NCBI RefSeq assembly: GCF_900608595.1
Contig: NZ_UWYY01000001.1
Span: forward strand, 337,828 to 401,827
From: Promicromonospora panici
GTDB lineage: Bacteria; Actinomycetota; Actinomycetes; Actinomycetales; Cellulomonadaceae
Direction: 5' to 3'
DNA length: 64,000 nt
In this document: in pieces, positions 52,885-61,344 of the stretch
How positions within the stretch are numbered: position 1 is the stretch's first letter
How the letters are laid out: each line of letters begins with the position of its first letter
The notes under the pieces: generated by a model
Seen by the model: the letters and a program-made list of their open reading frames with translations, nothing else
What the model was told of the DNA's origin: nothing
Databases searched by the model: none
Made by a program: the position numbers and the translations under genes

Positions 52885-53286
52885 ATGGCCGACAACGAGC
52901 AGAGCATCACGCCGATGACCGAGGACGAGTGCTGGGAGTTCCTCTCGATGCAGCCCATCGGGCGGCTCGGCACTGCCGTCGCGGGAGAGCCCGAGATCTT
53001 CCCGCTGAACTTCGCCACGGCGGACCGGACCATCTACTTCCACACCATCCCCGGCACCAAGGTCGCGGAGGTCGCGATCAACGAGAAGGTCGCCTTCGAG
53101 GTCGATCAGTGGGGTCCGGAGATCGCGTACAGCGTCGTCGTGAAGGGCACCGCGGAGATCCTGGAGACCGACGCCGACATCGCCGCGGCCGAGTCGACCA
53201 ACCTGATCAGCTACCTGGACGACACGAGGGACACCTGGGTGCGGATCACGGCCACCCAGGTGACAGGCCGGCGTCTGCGGCGCTGA
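52885..53286 (+). CDS. Pyridoxamine 5'-phosphate oxidase-like flavin-binding protein
   Basis: 133 residues. CWEFLSMQPIGRLGTAVAGEPEIFPLNF and TIYFHTIPGTKVAEV ... VAFEVDQW match the split-beta-barrel PNPOx-like family, which binds FMN or F420. Substrate unknown. Flanked on both sides by family A palindromes. Confidence 0.88.
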   Translation: MADNEQSITPMTEDECWEFLSMQPIGRLGTAVAGEPEIFPLNFATADRTIYFHTIPGTKVAEVAINEKVAFEVDQWGPEIAYSVVVKGTAEILETDADIAAAESTNLISYLDDTRDTWVRITATQVTGRRLRR

Positions 53287-53294
53287 GTACCGAC

Positions 53295-53338
53295 TTGTCA
53301 GACGTACAGGCCACCCGAGTGACTTGTGTGCCTGACAA
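53295..53338. repeat. Palindromic repeat family A, copy 6
   Basis: TTGTCAGACGTACAGGCCAC, loop CCGA, GTGACTTGTGTGCCTGACAA; symmetric substitutions (TTGTC/GACAA) keep the outer stem, and ACCGACT/AGTCGGT extend it. Compensatory change suggests the RNA or DNA hairpin is maintained. Lies between the PNPOx gene and tmk. Confidence 0.85.
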
Positions 53339-53384
53339 AGTCGGTCGACCGGTCGATGTGGGTGGTCGCGGTTAGGGTTGCCGC

Positions 53385-54122
53385 GTGAACGCACCGGGCT
53401 ACTTCATCTCCTTCGAGGGCGGCGAGGGCGTCGGCAAGTCGACGCAGTCACGCCTCCTCGGCGACTGGCTGGCCGACCTGACCGGCCGCGAGGTCGTGCT
53501 CACGTTCGAGCCGGGTGGTACCGCGCTCGGCAAGGAGCTGCGGGCCGCGGTCATGCACGGCCAGGACATGGGCCCGCGGGCCGAGGCGCTGATCTACGCG
53601 GCCGACCGCGCCCACCACGTCGAGACCGTGGTGCGGCCGGCGCTGGGACGCGGCGCCGTCGTGATCACCGACCGCTACATCGACTCCTCCGTCGCCTACC
53701 AGGCGGGCGGCCGCGATCTGCCCGACCACGAGGTGGAGCACCTCTCCCTGTGGGCCACCAAGGGCCTGCGGCCGGACATCACGATCCTGCTCGACCTCGA
53801 GCCAGGGGCGGCCGCCACGCGCCGTGCCGCCGCCGAGGGCAAGGGTGCGCTGGACCGTCTGGAACGCGCGGGTCTCGAGTTCCACACCCGCGTCCGGGAC
53901 ACGTTCCTCCAGCGCGCGGCGGCGGACCCGGAGCACTGGGTGATCATCGACGCCAGCGCGCCGATCGATGACATCCAGGGACAGATCCGGGTGGACCTCT
54001 CGGCCCGGCTGGGTCTCACGCCCGTCGTCGCCGAGGCCAGCAGCCTCCCCACGCCCGGCGAGCCCGCCGCGCCTGCCGCGCCCGCCGCGCCCGGCGACAC
54101 CGGCGACGAGGAGGCCTCATGA
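53385..54122 (+). CDS. tmk: Thymidylate kinase
   Basis: 245 residues, GTG start. P-loop FEGGEGVGKSTQS (10-22), DRYIDSSVAYQ, and the LID-region segments. Phosphorylates dTMP to dTDP. An unusual Ala/Pro tail (AAPAAPAAPGDTGDEE) of about 30 residues follows the kinase. Overlaps holB by 4 bases, the usual tmk-holB pairing. Confidence 0.95.
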   Translation: MNAPGYFISFEGGEGVGKSTQSRLLGDWLADLTGREVVLTFEPGGTALGKELRAAVMHGQDMGPRAEALIYAADRAHHVETVVRPALGRGAVVITDRYIDSSVAYQAGGRDLPDHEVEHLSLWATKGLRPDITILLDLEPGAAATRRAAAEGKGALDRLERAGLEFHTRVRDTFLQRAAADPEHWVIIDASAPIDDIQGQIRVDLSARLGLTPVVAEASSLPTPGEPAAPAAPAAPGDTGDEEAS

Positions 54123-55255
54123 CGGTGTGGGACGACGTCGTCGGCCAGGAGTCCGCCGTCGCCGCGCTCCAAGGGGCCGTGGCGAACCCGGCCGCGATGA
54201 CGCACGCGTGGCTGGTGACCGGGCCGCCGGGATCGGGCCGGTCCGTCGCCGCGCGGGCGTTCGCGGCGGCGCTGCAGTGCCCGCAGGGCGGCTGCGGCGT
54301 GTGCCATGCGTGCACCACCACCATGGCGGGTACCCACCCGGACGTGACGCTGCTGGCCACCGAGAAGGTGGTCATCGCGATCGACGAGGTGCGCGACCTG
54401 ATCATGACGGCGTCCCGGTCGCCCTCCGGCGGGCGATGGCGCGTGATCATCATCGAGGACGCCGACCGCATGGCCGAGCGCACCACCAACGTGCTGCTCA
54501 AGACCATCGAGGAACCGCCGCCGCACACGGTGTGGGTGCTGTGCGCGCCGTCGGTCCAGGACGTGCTGCCGACCATCCGGTCGCGCTGCCGCGCCGTGGT
54601 CCTGCGCGTCCCGCCGCCGCAGGCGGTCGCGGACCTGCTGGTGCGGCGCGACGGTGCGGACCCCGCGGTGGCGCTGAGCGCGGCCCGCGCGGCCCAGAGC
54701 CACGTCGGCCTCGCGAAGCGCCTGGCGCGCGACGCCGGGGCGCGCGAGCGGCGCACCGCCGTGCTGAGCATCGCCCGGCGCATCCGCGGCGTCGGCGACG
54801 CGGTGCTCGCCGCGGGCGAGCTCGTGGACGTGGCCAAGGCGGAGGCGGTGTCGGCCACGCAGGAACGGGACGCGGCCGAGAAGGCCGAGCTGCTGCGTGC
54901 CCTCGGTGTGGCCGACGGCGAGACGCTGCCGCCCCGCCTGCGCTCGCAGCTCAAGCAGCTGGAGGACGACCAGAAGCGGCGCGCCACCCGGCACCAGCGC
55001 GACGTGCTCGACCGCGCGATGGTGGACCTGCTCTCGCTGTACCGGGACGTGCTCGTGGTGCAGCTCGGCGCGGAGGTCGACCTGGTGAACGCGGAGCTAG
55101 CCGAGACGGTGCGCTCCCTCGCCGCCGACTCGACCCCCGAGCAGACGGTGCGCCGGATGGACTCGATAGGGGTCGCCCGGACGCGCCTGGACGGCAACGT
55201 CGCGCCGCTGCTGGCGCTGGAGGCGATGGCGATAGCCTTGCGTCCGCAAGGGTGA
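54119..55255 (+). CDS. holB: DNA polymerase III subunit delta'
   Basis: 378 residues. Clamp-loader AAA+ fold: WDDVVGQESAVAALQ, P-loop-like TGPPGSGRSVAARAF, the four-cysteine zinc module (CPQGGCGVCHAC), EDADRMAERTTNVLLKTIEEPP and SRCRAVVLRV (sensor/Arg finger). The P-loop has Arg in place of Lys (GxGRS), as in related actinobacterial forms. Start overlaps the tmk stop. Confidence 0.94.
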   Translation: MTVWDDVVGQESAVAALQGAVANPAAMTHAWLVTGPPGSGRSVAARAFAAALQCPQGGCGVCHACTTTMAGTHPDVTLLATEKVVIAIDEVRDLIMTASRSPSGGRWRVIIIEDADRMAERTTNVLLKTIEEPPPHTVWVLCAPSVQDVLPTIRSRCRAVVLRVPPPQAVADLLVRRDGADPAVALSAARAAQSHVGLAKRLARDAGARERRTAVLSIARRIRGVGDAVLAAGELVDVAKAEAVSATQERDAAEKAELLRALGVADGETLPPRLRSQLKQLEDDQKRRATRHQRDVLDRAMVDLLSLYRDVLVVQLGAEVDLVNAELAETVRSLAADSTPEQTVRRMDSIGVARTRLDGNVAPLLALEAMAIALRPQG

Positions 55256-55399
55256 GCGCCGTCCGCTCTGGTCCCGCACCTGTGAAGATTTGGCGCGGGT
55301 GAAGATGAACCACCGAGGCACATTGTCCCGATTGCCGTCCCTGGTTAGAGTGCGGGACGCCCCCAGAGCTTTTCCGTGCGACAAGGAGTCCACCGCCCG

Positions 55400-57070
55400 A
55401 TGAGGATCCTCCTGCTGGTCTCAGCCTTCAACGGTCTCACCCAGCGGGTCTGGTGTTCCCTGCGGGAACAGGGGCATGACGTCGGTGTCGAGCTGGCCCC
55501 GACCTTCGAGTCGGGCGTCGCCATGACGCGCGCCGTCGAGCGTGCCGACCCTGACCTGATCCTGTGCCCGTTCCTCAAGCACCGCGTGCCGGACACGATC
55601 TACGACCGCTGGCCGACAGTCATCGTGCACCCGGGACCGGTCGGAGACCGTGGCCCCTCGTCGCTCGACCACGCGATCCGCGACGGCAGGGAACGGTGGG
55701 GTGTCACCGCGCTGTCCGCCGTCGAGGAGCTGGACGCCGGCCCCGTGTGGGCGACGGCGGTCTTCGACATGCCCGACCAGCCGATCGCCAAGAGCGCGCT
55801 CTACAACAGCCGCGTCGCGGACGCGGCGATGGCCTGCATCGGCGAGGTGGTGCGCAAGGTCGCCGACGGCGAACGGCCCATCCCGGCGGAGGCCTGCCTG
55901 CGGATCGTGCCCGTCGACGGTGAGCTGCCGCTGCTGCGCCGCGAGGACTTCCGCATCGACTGGAGCCGCCCCGCCACCGAGCTGGAACGCCTCGTCGCCG
56001 CGGCCGACGGCGCCCCCGGCGCCCCCGCCGGCGTGAACGGGAGGTCGGTCTGCGTGTTCGACGCCGTCGCGTCGCCCGAGCACACCGGAGCCGCGCCCGG
56101 CACCGTGGTGGGCCGCAACCTCGACGCCGTGGCGATCGCCTGCGGCGTCGGCACGCTCTGGGTCGGCTACGCCGCCGAGCTGAGCGGCCGCCGGGGTGCC
56201 AAGCTCCCGGCCGCGCAGGTGATCGACGCGAGCAACGCCCCGTTCCGGCGCGTCCCCGACGCCCTGGCCGAGACGACGTACGTGCGCGACGGCGCCGTCG
56301 GCTACCTCACGATCCGCTCGTACAGCGGGGCCATGTACACCGAGCAGTGCCGCCGCCTGACCAGCGCAGTGGAGAAGGCCCTCACGGAGGACACGCGGGT
56401 GCTGGTCATCAAGGGCACCGAGCACGCGTTCTCCAACGGGATCCACCTGGGCACCGTCGACGCGTCGCCGGACCCGGCCGCCGAGGCCTGGGACAACATC
56501 TGCGCCATCGACGAGCTGTGCCTCGCCATCGCCACCGCCGAGCAGCTCACCGTCGCCGCGTTCACCGCGAACGCCGGCGCGGGCGGCGTCATGGCCGGCC
56601 TCTGCGCGGACGTCACGCTCGCCCGCGAGGGCGTCGTCCTCAATCCGTACTACGACATGGGGATCTACGGCTCCGAGCTGCACTCGTGGAGCGTCCCGGC
56701 GCGCGTCGGGGACCACCGCGCGTCGCTGCTCCTGAACCGCAAGCTGCCGATCTCGGTGGCCGAGGCGGCCCGCATCGGTCTGATCAGCGCCGTCGGGCCG
56801 CGGGAGTGGGGCGAGTTCAACACCTGGCTTTCCTCCGCCGCCCAAGGCTATGAGGAGCCCGCCACGCTCGGCTGGATGCTCGCCGCCCGTGCGGAGCGCC
56901 GGGCGACGGACCGGCCGCTGTCGTACTACCAGACCATCGAGCTGGCGGAGATGGCGCGGGACTTCTTCGACGACCGCAACGCCTTCTCCGTGCACCGCCG
57001 CGCCTTCCTGCGCAAGACCGCCGCGGACGCCACCCCGGAGAAGCTGCGCTTCTCCTCGGCGCGCGTGTGA
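55400..57070 (+). CDS. hoxX: HoxX-like carbon monoxide-forming hydrogenase maturation protein
   Basis: 556 residues. The N-terminal half is a formyl-THF transferase-like domain (VIVHPGPVGDRGPSSLDHAI near 77-96; DFRIDWSRPA), and the C-terminal half an enoyl-CoA hydratase fold (FSNGIHLGTVDASPDPAAE, AGGVMAGLCADVTLAR). In the known family HoxX makes formyl-CoA and then CO, giving the active-site CO of [NiFe]-hydrogenases made in air. No other hydrogenase gene is in the window, so it is an orphan here. ATG with ACAAGGAG upstream. Confidence 0.9.
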   Translation: MRILLLVSAFNGLTQRVWCSLREQGHDVGVELAPTFESGVAMTRAVERADPDLILCPFLKHRVPDTIYDRWPTVIVHPGPVGDRGPSSLDHAIRDGRERWGVTALSAVEELDAGPVWATAVFDMPDQPIAKSALYNSRVADAAMACIGEVVRKVADGERPIPAEACLRIVPVDGELPLLRREDFRIDWSRPATELERLVAAADGAPGAPAGVNGRSVCVFDAVASPEHTGAAPGTVVGRNLDAVAIACGVGTLWVGYAAELSGRRGAKLPAAQVIDASNAPFRRVPDALAETTYVRDGAVGYLTIRSYSGAMYTEQCRRLTSAVEKALTEDTRVLVIKGTEHAFSNGIHLGTVDASPDPAAEAWDNICAIDELCLAIATAEQLTVAAFTANAGAGGVMAGLCADVTLAREGVVLNPYYDMGIYGSELHSWSVPARVGDHRASLLLNRKLPISVAEAARIGLISAVGPREWGEFNTWLSSAAQGYEEPATLGWMLAARAERRATDRPLSYYQTIELAEMARDFFDDRNAFSVHRRAFLRKTAADATPEKLRFSSARV

Positions 57071-57124
57071 GTCCTACGCGTCGGGGGTGAAGTGCAAGAT
57101 CCACACCGCCCGCCACATGACACG

Positions 57125-57156
57125 GGTGGAGGGGCCGCAGTCGCGGCCCCTCCACC
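57125..57156. terminator. Stem-loop after hoxX
   Basis: GGTGGAGGGGCCGC pairs perfectly with GCGGCCCCTCCACC (14 bp) around an AGTC loop, 55 bases after the hoxX stop. No T-run. Confidence 0.65.
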
Positions 57157-57191
57157 AGGTGGATTTCAGCGGCGAGTGGAAGGATCTGGGC

Positions 57192-57860
57192 ATGAAGATC
57201 AGGCGGATGGACCGGTCCGGCGTCACGACGCGGGCTATGGCACGTGCGGGTATGACGGCCCTGGGCCTCGGCATGACGGCGGCGCTCGCGCTATCGGGAT
57301 GCGCGCAGTCCGACGTCGGAGGGTCTGAGGCGGGCACGTCGACCACGACCACCTCCCCGACCCCGGAGGACAGCGACACGCCGAGCCCCAGCCCTTCGGA
57401 CGGCACGGGTGACGACGCCGGCGAGGGCGACGTGCCGGTGGAGGCCGCCGACATGGAGATCGCGGCGGGCAACTCCGGGCGCGGCCTGCCGCCCGGACTG
57501 GAGGGGAACACCGACTCGACGGTCGGCGTCGCCTGGGCCCCCGTGGAGGGTCTGCTGTACGTCGTGACCAACGGTTCGAGCTCGTGCCCCACCTACGCGG
57601 AGCCCAAGGCGACCATGGGCGGGGGCAGCAAGGACGCGAAGGTCGCCGCCGCGGACGGCGTGCTCTCGGTGCGCCTGACGCCGCCGAGCGAGGGCATCTG
57701 CACCATGGACTTCGTGCCGACCACCACAGTCGTCGAGGTGCCGGCGGAGTCGGACACCGGCGACGAGATACCGGTCATGCTGGGCGACAAGGGCCAGGTC
57801 CAGCTGCTGCCCCGGACCGCTGAGGGCAGCCCTGGACCGGTCGCCTGGCTCGACTCGTGA
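57192..57860 (+). CDS. Putative lipoprotein
   Basis: 222 residues. A basic start and membrane stretch lead to the lipobox LALSGC (Cys about 37), then a Ser/Thr/Pro linker and a beta-rich domain of about 130 residues with two cysteines (SSCPTYAE, GICTMDF). Not recognised. Likely anchored outside the cell. Confidence 0.75.
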   Translation: MKIRRMDRSGVTTRAMARAGMTALGLGMTAALALSGCAQSDVGGSEAGTSTTTTSPTPEDSDTPSPSPSDGTGDDAGEGDVPVEAADMEIAAGNSGRGLPPGLEGNTDSTVGVAWAPVEGLLYVVTNGSSSCPTYAEPKATMGGGSKDAKVAAADGVLSVRLTPPSEGICTMDFVPTTTVVEVPAESDTGDEIPVMLGDKGQVQLLPRTAEGSPGPVAWLDS

Positions 57861-57923
57861 GGGTCGCGTGTCGGTTCGCCAACGGGTAAGAAATCTTCCC
57901 GGCACAACCGGTAGGTTGTCCGG

Positions 57924-59465
57924 GTGATTCGCCCCGCCCGCCGTCGTCAGCCTGCGGCCGTCGTCGCCACCCTGCTCACCACCGTCCTCCTCCTCGCCGC
58001 CTGCGGTGCACCTCCCAAGGTGCAGACGGCGCTGGAGGACGTGGGCAAGTCGGACGGCTCGGCGACGGAGGGCGCCCCGGAGGGCTTCGAGGACTACTAC
58101 GGCCAGTCGCTGGAGTGGACCGAGTGCGGCGAGGGCTTCCAGTGCGCCACGGCGTCGGCGCCGCTCTCCTGGCAGGACGCCGGGGCGGGCAGCATCGAGG
58201 TAGCGCTCAAGCGAATCCCCGCCTCGGGGCAGAAGGTGGGCTCGCTGCTGGTCAACCCGGGCGGGCCGGGCGGGTCGGGCGTCGACTTCGTGAGCGATCC
58301 GGCGCGGTTCGGGCAGTCGCTGCGCTCCTCGTTCGACATCGTGGGCTTCGACCCCCGCGGTGTCGGGCAGTCGACGCCGGTCGAGTGCTACGACGACGCG
58401 GGCAAGGACGAGTTCCTCAGCACGGACTACCCCTACACGCCGGAGGGCCTGGCCGACCGGCAGGACGCCGTCCGGGCCTGGGGCCAGGCCTGCGCCGAGA
58501 ACACGGGCCCGTTGCTCGGGAAGGTGGACACGCAGTCGGCCGCGCGCGACATGGACATGCTCCGCGCCGCGCTGGGCGACGACGAGCTCAACTACCTCGG
58601 CTTCTCCTACGGCACCCAGCTCGGCGCCACCTACGCCGGCCTGTTCCCGGACCGCGCCGGGCGCCTCGTGCTCGACGGCGCCCTCGACCCCACGCTGAGT
58701 TCGGACGAGGTGGCGCTGCAGCAGGCAGAGGGCTTCGAGAGCGCGCTGCGCGCCTACGTGACGGACTGCCAGGCGAGCAGCGAATGCCCACTCACCGGCG
58801 ACGTCACCAGCGGCCTGCAGCAGATCCAGGCGATCGTCGAGGACGCGGAACCCAACCCCATCCCGACGTCGTCCGATCGCTCGGTGACCAAGAAGCTCGC
58901 GTTCTACGGCGTGGCCGTGACGATGTACGACGAGGCGTCCTGGTCGTTCCTCACGCAGGCCCTGCAGGAGGTCCTCTGGGAGGGCACCGGCGACGACCTG
59001 CTCTACCTGGCGGACGTCTACAACGACCGGAGCGAGGACGGCACGTTCAAGTCCAACAGCGAGGAAGCCTTCCGCGCGATCAACTGCGCCGACGCCCGCG
59101 CCGAGGAGGACATGGGCAAGATGCAGCAGCTCGCGGCCCAGATCCGGGAGGCAGCGCCCACGCTCGGCGAGTCGTTCGGGTACTCCGGCATCGAGTGCAC
59201 GGACTGGCCCTACCCGCCGGCGAAGCAGGAGTTCGACCCGACCGCGAAGGGCGCGCCGCCGATCCTCGTCGTCGGCACCACCAACGACCCCGCCACCCCG
59301 TACCGCTGGGCCGAGTCGCTCGCTAAGACGCTCTCATCGGGCCTCCTCGTCACGTACGAGGGCGAGGGGCACACGGCGTACGGGCGGTCGAACACCTGCA
59401 TCGCGGAGGCAGTGGAGGACTACCTCGTGGAGGGCACCGTGCCGCAGGACGGCCTCACCTGCTGA
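57924..59465 (+). CDS. TAP-like alpha/beta hydrolase, predicted lipoprotein (tripeptidyl aminopeptidase type)
   Basis: 513 residues, GTG start. Lipobox LLLAACG with Cys27, then an alpha/beta hydrolase (NPGGPGGSGVDF oxyanion region, FDPRGVGQS, nucleophile Ser228 in GFSYGT) and the C-terminal TAP domain (ILVVGTTNDPATPYRWAESLA; His in GEGHTAYG; RSNTCIAEAVEDYL). Homologues release tripeptides from protein N-termini outside the cell. Six or more cysteines suggest disulfides. Fits an extracellular protein-degrading lifestyle with the S1 proteases. Confidence 0.92.
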   Translation: MIRPARRRQPAAVVATLLTTVLLLAACGAPPKVQTALEDVGKSDGSATEGAPEGFEDYYGQSLEWTECGEGFQCATASAPLSWQDAGAGSIEVALKRIPASGQKVGSLLVNPGGPGGSGVDFVSDPARFGQSLRSSFDIVGFDPRGVGQSTPVECYDDAGKDEFLSTDYPYTPEGLADRQDAVRAWGQACAENTGPLLGKVDTQSAARDMDMLRAALGDDELNYLGFSYGTQLGATYAGLFPDRAGRLVLDGALDPTLSSDEVALQQAEGFESALRAYVTDCQASSECPLTGDVTSGLQQIQAIVEDAEPNPIPTSSDRSVTKKLAFYGVAVTMYDEASWSFLTQALQEVLWEGTGDDLLYLADVYNDRSEDGTFKSNSEEAFRAINCADARAEEDMGKMQQLAAQIREAAPTLGESFGYSGIECTDWPYPPAKQEFDPTAKGAPPILVVGTTNDPATPYRWAESLAKTLSSGLLVTYEGEGHTAYGRSNTCIAEAVEDYLVEGTVPQDGLTC

Positions 59466-59472
59466 GCCGTCG

Positions 59473-59495
59473 TCGACCCCGATTCGCGGGGTCGA
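59473..59495. terminator. Short stem-loop after the TAP-like gene
   Basis: TCGACCCC and GGGGTCGA (8 bp) around GATTCGC, 8 bases after the stop codon. Confidence 0.55.
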
Positions 59496-59515
59496 GCACG
59501 TCACACGGTTTCGCT

Positions 59516-59545
59516 TTGAAACCTGGGCCTTCCATTGGGTACAGT
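59516..59545 (+). promoter_or_regulatory. Promoter of tRNA-Thr
   Basis: TTGAAA (59516-59521), 18-base spacer, TACAGT (59540-59545): a good housekeeping promoter 44 bases upstream of the tRNA. Confidence 0.65.
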
Positions 59546-59589
59546 GAGGGCCGCTCACCGATCCGGTTCTGCCGGCTCGCGGTGTGCAC

Positions 59590-59662
59590 GCCGCCTTAGC
59601 TCAGTCGGTAGAGCGATTCACTCGTAATGAATAGGTCATCGGTTCGATTCCGATAGGCGGCT
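59590..59662 (+). tRNA. thrT: tRNA-Thr (anticodon CGT)
   Basis: 73 bases fold as a full cloverleaf: acceptor GCCGCCT/AGGCGGC, D arm GCTC-AGTCGGTA-GAGC, anticodon stem ATTCA/TGAAT with loop CTCGTAA, T arm ATCGG-TTCGATT-CCGAT, discriminator T. The anticodon CGT reads ACG threonine codons. CCA is not encoded. Confidence 0.97.
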
Positions 59663-59686
59663 CAGTGGGCGTAAGCCCAGGTCAGA

Positions 59687-59716
59687 CCCCTGAAGTCATC
59701 CGGCTTCGGGGGTTTT
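59687..59716 (+). terminator. Intrinsic terminator of tRNA-Thr
   Basis: CCCCTGAAG pairs with CTTCGGGGG (one G-U) and is followed by TTTT at 59713-59716. A second small hairpin, TGGGC-GTAA-GCCCA, lies at 59666-59679. Confidence 0.85.
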
Positions 59717-59845
59717 GTCATTCCCCTCGACATCGGCAGATGCCCCCGTGGTGCCCCCGATCTTCCCTGCGGCGCTCCACAGGTTGTCGTCGATCAGGTG
59801 CCCGTACAGGTCGCCCAGCGCGTCATGGGGCACGCGGTAGGTCGT
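59696..59845 (-). pseudogene. Possible remnant of a tyrosine-integrase C-terminus next to tRNA-Thr
   Basis: The minus strand reads TTYRVPHDALGDLYGHLIDD followed by NLWSAAGKIGGTTG and stops at 59696. The LYGHLIDDNL pattern resembles the end of phage tyrosine recombinases (catalytic Tyr in YGH). Its place just 3' of a tRNA, reading toward it and ending in the terminator, is where integrases of elements inserted in tRNA genes sit. No upstream integrase sequence remains. The match is short and may be chance. Confidence 0.35.
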
Positions 59846-59903
59846 GGGGTTGGATTCTCGGCGCCGTCGCTCGTCGCCTTGGGTCAACTTGCCGCCGGCC
59901 GGG

Positions 59904-60290
59904 TCACGCGACAAACGCCTCCGGCGCAAGGCGGCCCCACAGCACGAAGCCGATCAGGACGAGGTAGCCCAGGTCCGCCACCATCAGCTTGTACTCGTGC
60001 CGACTGATGCGGGTGACCACCGCACCGACCATGATCATGGCCAGACCTAGGGCGGCCAGGGGCACCAGCTCCGGCGCGATGCCGAGCGCGGCGGGCAGGA
60101 TCAGGCCGAGGCCGCCGAGCACCTCGAGCACCCCGATGGCCTTGATGCTGCCGGGCTTGAAGTCCTCGACCCATCCCGCGGCGGTTCCGGTCGCCGCGAT
60201 CTTCTCCTTGCTCATGATCAGCTTGAGGCTGCCGCCGACCACGTAGGCGAGGGCCAGCAGCCCCGCAACTATCCACAGCGCGATATTCAT
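59904..60290 (-). CDS. DoxX-family membrane protein
   Basis: 128 residues, four membrane helices (IALWIVAGLLALAYVVGGSLK; IGVLEVLGGLGLILPAAL; LVPLAALGLAMIMVGAVVT; YLVLIGFVLWGRLA as approximate spans). Typical small DoxX protein of unknown function, often linked to redox or stress genes; here on the same strand as an SDR and probably cotranscribed with it. Confidence 0.88.
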   Translation of the reverse strand: MNIALWIVAGLLALAYVVGGSLKLIMSKEKIAATGTAAGWVEDFKPGSIKAIGVLEVLGGLGLILPAALGIAPELVPLAALGLAMIMVGAVVTRISRHEYKLMVADLGYLVLIGFVLWGRLAPEAFVA

Positions 60291-60383
60291 CCGGTTCTCC
60301 TCGACGGTCGGTCACTGTCTGCACCGCCGACGATGGAGACGGCCGGTGTGTGACAGCGCGGCCGCACGGGCCACCGGCGCGGG

Positions 60384-61229
60384 CTATCCCTCTGGTGCCG
60401 GGACAGGTTCCTCGGCCGCGCGGCTCACGGCCTCCCACTCCTTCCAGGTCCGACGCCGTTCGTCGGTGACGTCGAACGCGATGTCGTAGGCCGTGCCGCC
60501 CAGGAGGAGCCGCCGCGGCGGACGAGGGCTGGCGACCAGCTCGAGGATCGCCTTGGCGGCCCGCTTTGGGTCGCTGTCAACGCTGTTCTCCGCGAACTGC
60601 GCTGCCAGCCGGTCGCGCAGAGGGTCGTAATCCGGGACCGGCGTAGCGGTGTCCATGGCGGTGTAGAGGTTGGTCCAGTACCCACCCGGCTGGACGATGG
60701 TCACGTGGACGCCGAAGTCGGCGAGCTCGTAGGCGACCGCCTCGCTCAGGCCCTCGAGCGCGAACTTGCTCGCGCTGTACAGGCCGGTGCCGGCGAACCC
60801 CGCCAGGCCGCCGATGCTGGAGATCTGGATGAGGTGGCCCGACCCCTGCCGGCGTAGCACCGGAGCGACAGCCTGGGTCACCCAAACGGCGCCGAAGAAG
60901 TTGGTCTCCAGCTGGGCGCGGACCTGCGCCTCGGTGAACTCCTCGACGAACCCGTACGACATGGTCCCGGCGTTGTTGATGACGATGTCGAGCCGCCCGA
61001 AGGCGTCGACGGCCTGTTCGACGGCGGCCCGCACGGACGCGGGGTCGCGCACGTCGGCGACGATCTGGAGCAGGCCGTCCCGGGTGTCGTCGTCCCGCAC
61101 GGTGCGGGAGACGGCGGCGACCCGGTCGCCGGCCGCGAGGGCGGCCTCGGTGAACGCACGGCCGAGTCCGCGGCTGGCTCCGGTGATGAGCCACGTCCGG
61201 GGCTGTGCACTGCTGGTTCGTTCGGTAAT
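60384..61229 (-). CDS. Short-chain dehydrogenase with apparent ATT start
   Basis: 281 residues counted from an ATT at 61229. WLITGASRGLGRAF, NNAG (IVINNAGTMS), Ser in ISSIGG, YSASKFA (Tyr-x3-Lys) and PGGYWT identify a classical SDR. No ATG or GTG lies near the expected N-terminus; GGGAG sits 5 bases before the ATT, while the nearest ATG (61346) is upstream of the presumed -35 (TTGACA, 61307-61302) and inside the divergent tetR start. A TTG further up is the other option. The TetR gene next door is probably its repressor. Confidence 0.85.
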   Translation of the reverse strand: MTERTSSAQPRTWLITGASRGLGRAFTEAALAAGDRVAAVSRTVRDDDTRDGLLQIVADVRDPASVRAAVEQAVDAFGRLDIVINNAGTMSYGFVEEFTEAQVRAQLETNFFGAVWVTQAVAPVLRRQGSGHLIQISSIGGLAGFAGTGLYSASKFALEGLSEAVAYELADFGVHVTIVQPGGYWTNLYTAMDTATPVPDYDPLRDRLAAQFAENSVDSDPKRAAKAILELVASPRPPRRLLLGGTAYDIAFDVTDERRRTWKEWEAVSRAAEEPVPAPEG

Positions 61230-61252
61230 GGGAACTCCCTGGTCGTTTTTAC

Positions 61253-61321
61253 CGAGACGCTCCGTCTCGACAAGGGAACGATCGCACGCGGCCTCGTAAC
61301 TTGTCAATACGGACCGTCTCG
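61253..61321. promoter_or_regulatory. Candidate TetR operators in the SDR/tetR divergent region
   Basis: CGAGACG-CTC-CGTCTCG (61253-61269) is a perfect 7-bp inverted repeat; CCGTCTCG recurs at 61314-61321 next to ACGG-A-CCGT (61309-61317). The pair frames the region between the two genes, as expected for autoregulated TetR control. Confidence 0.5.
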
Positions 61322-61344
61322 TCTCGATCGAGTATCGTGCCCAC

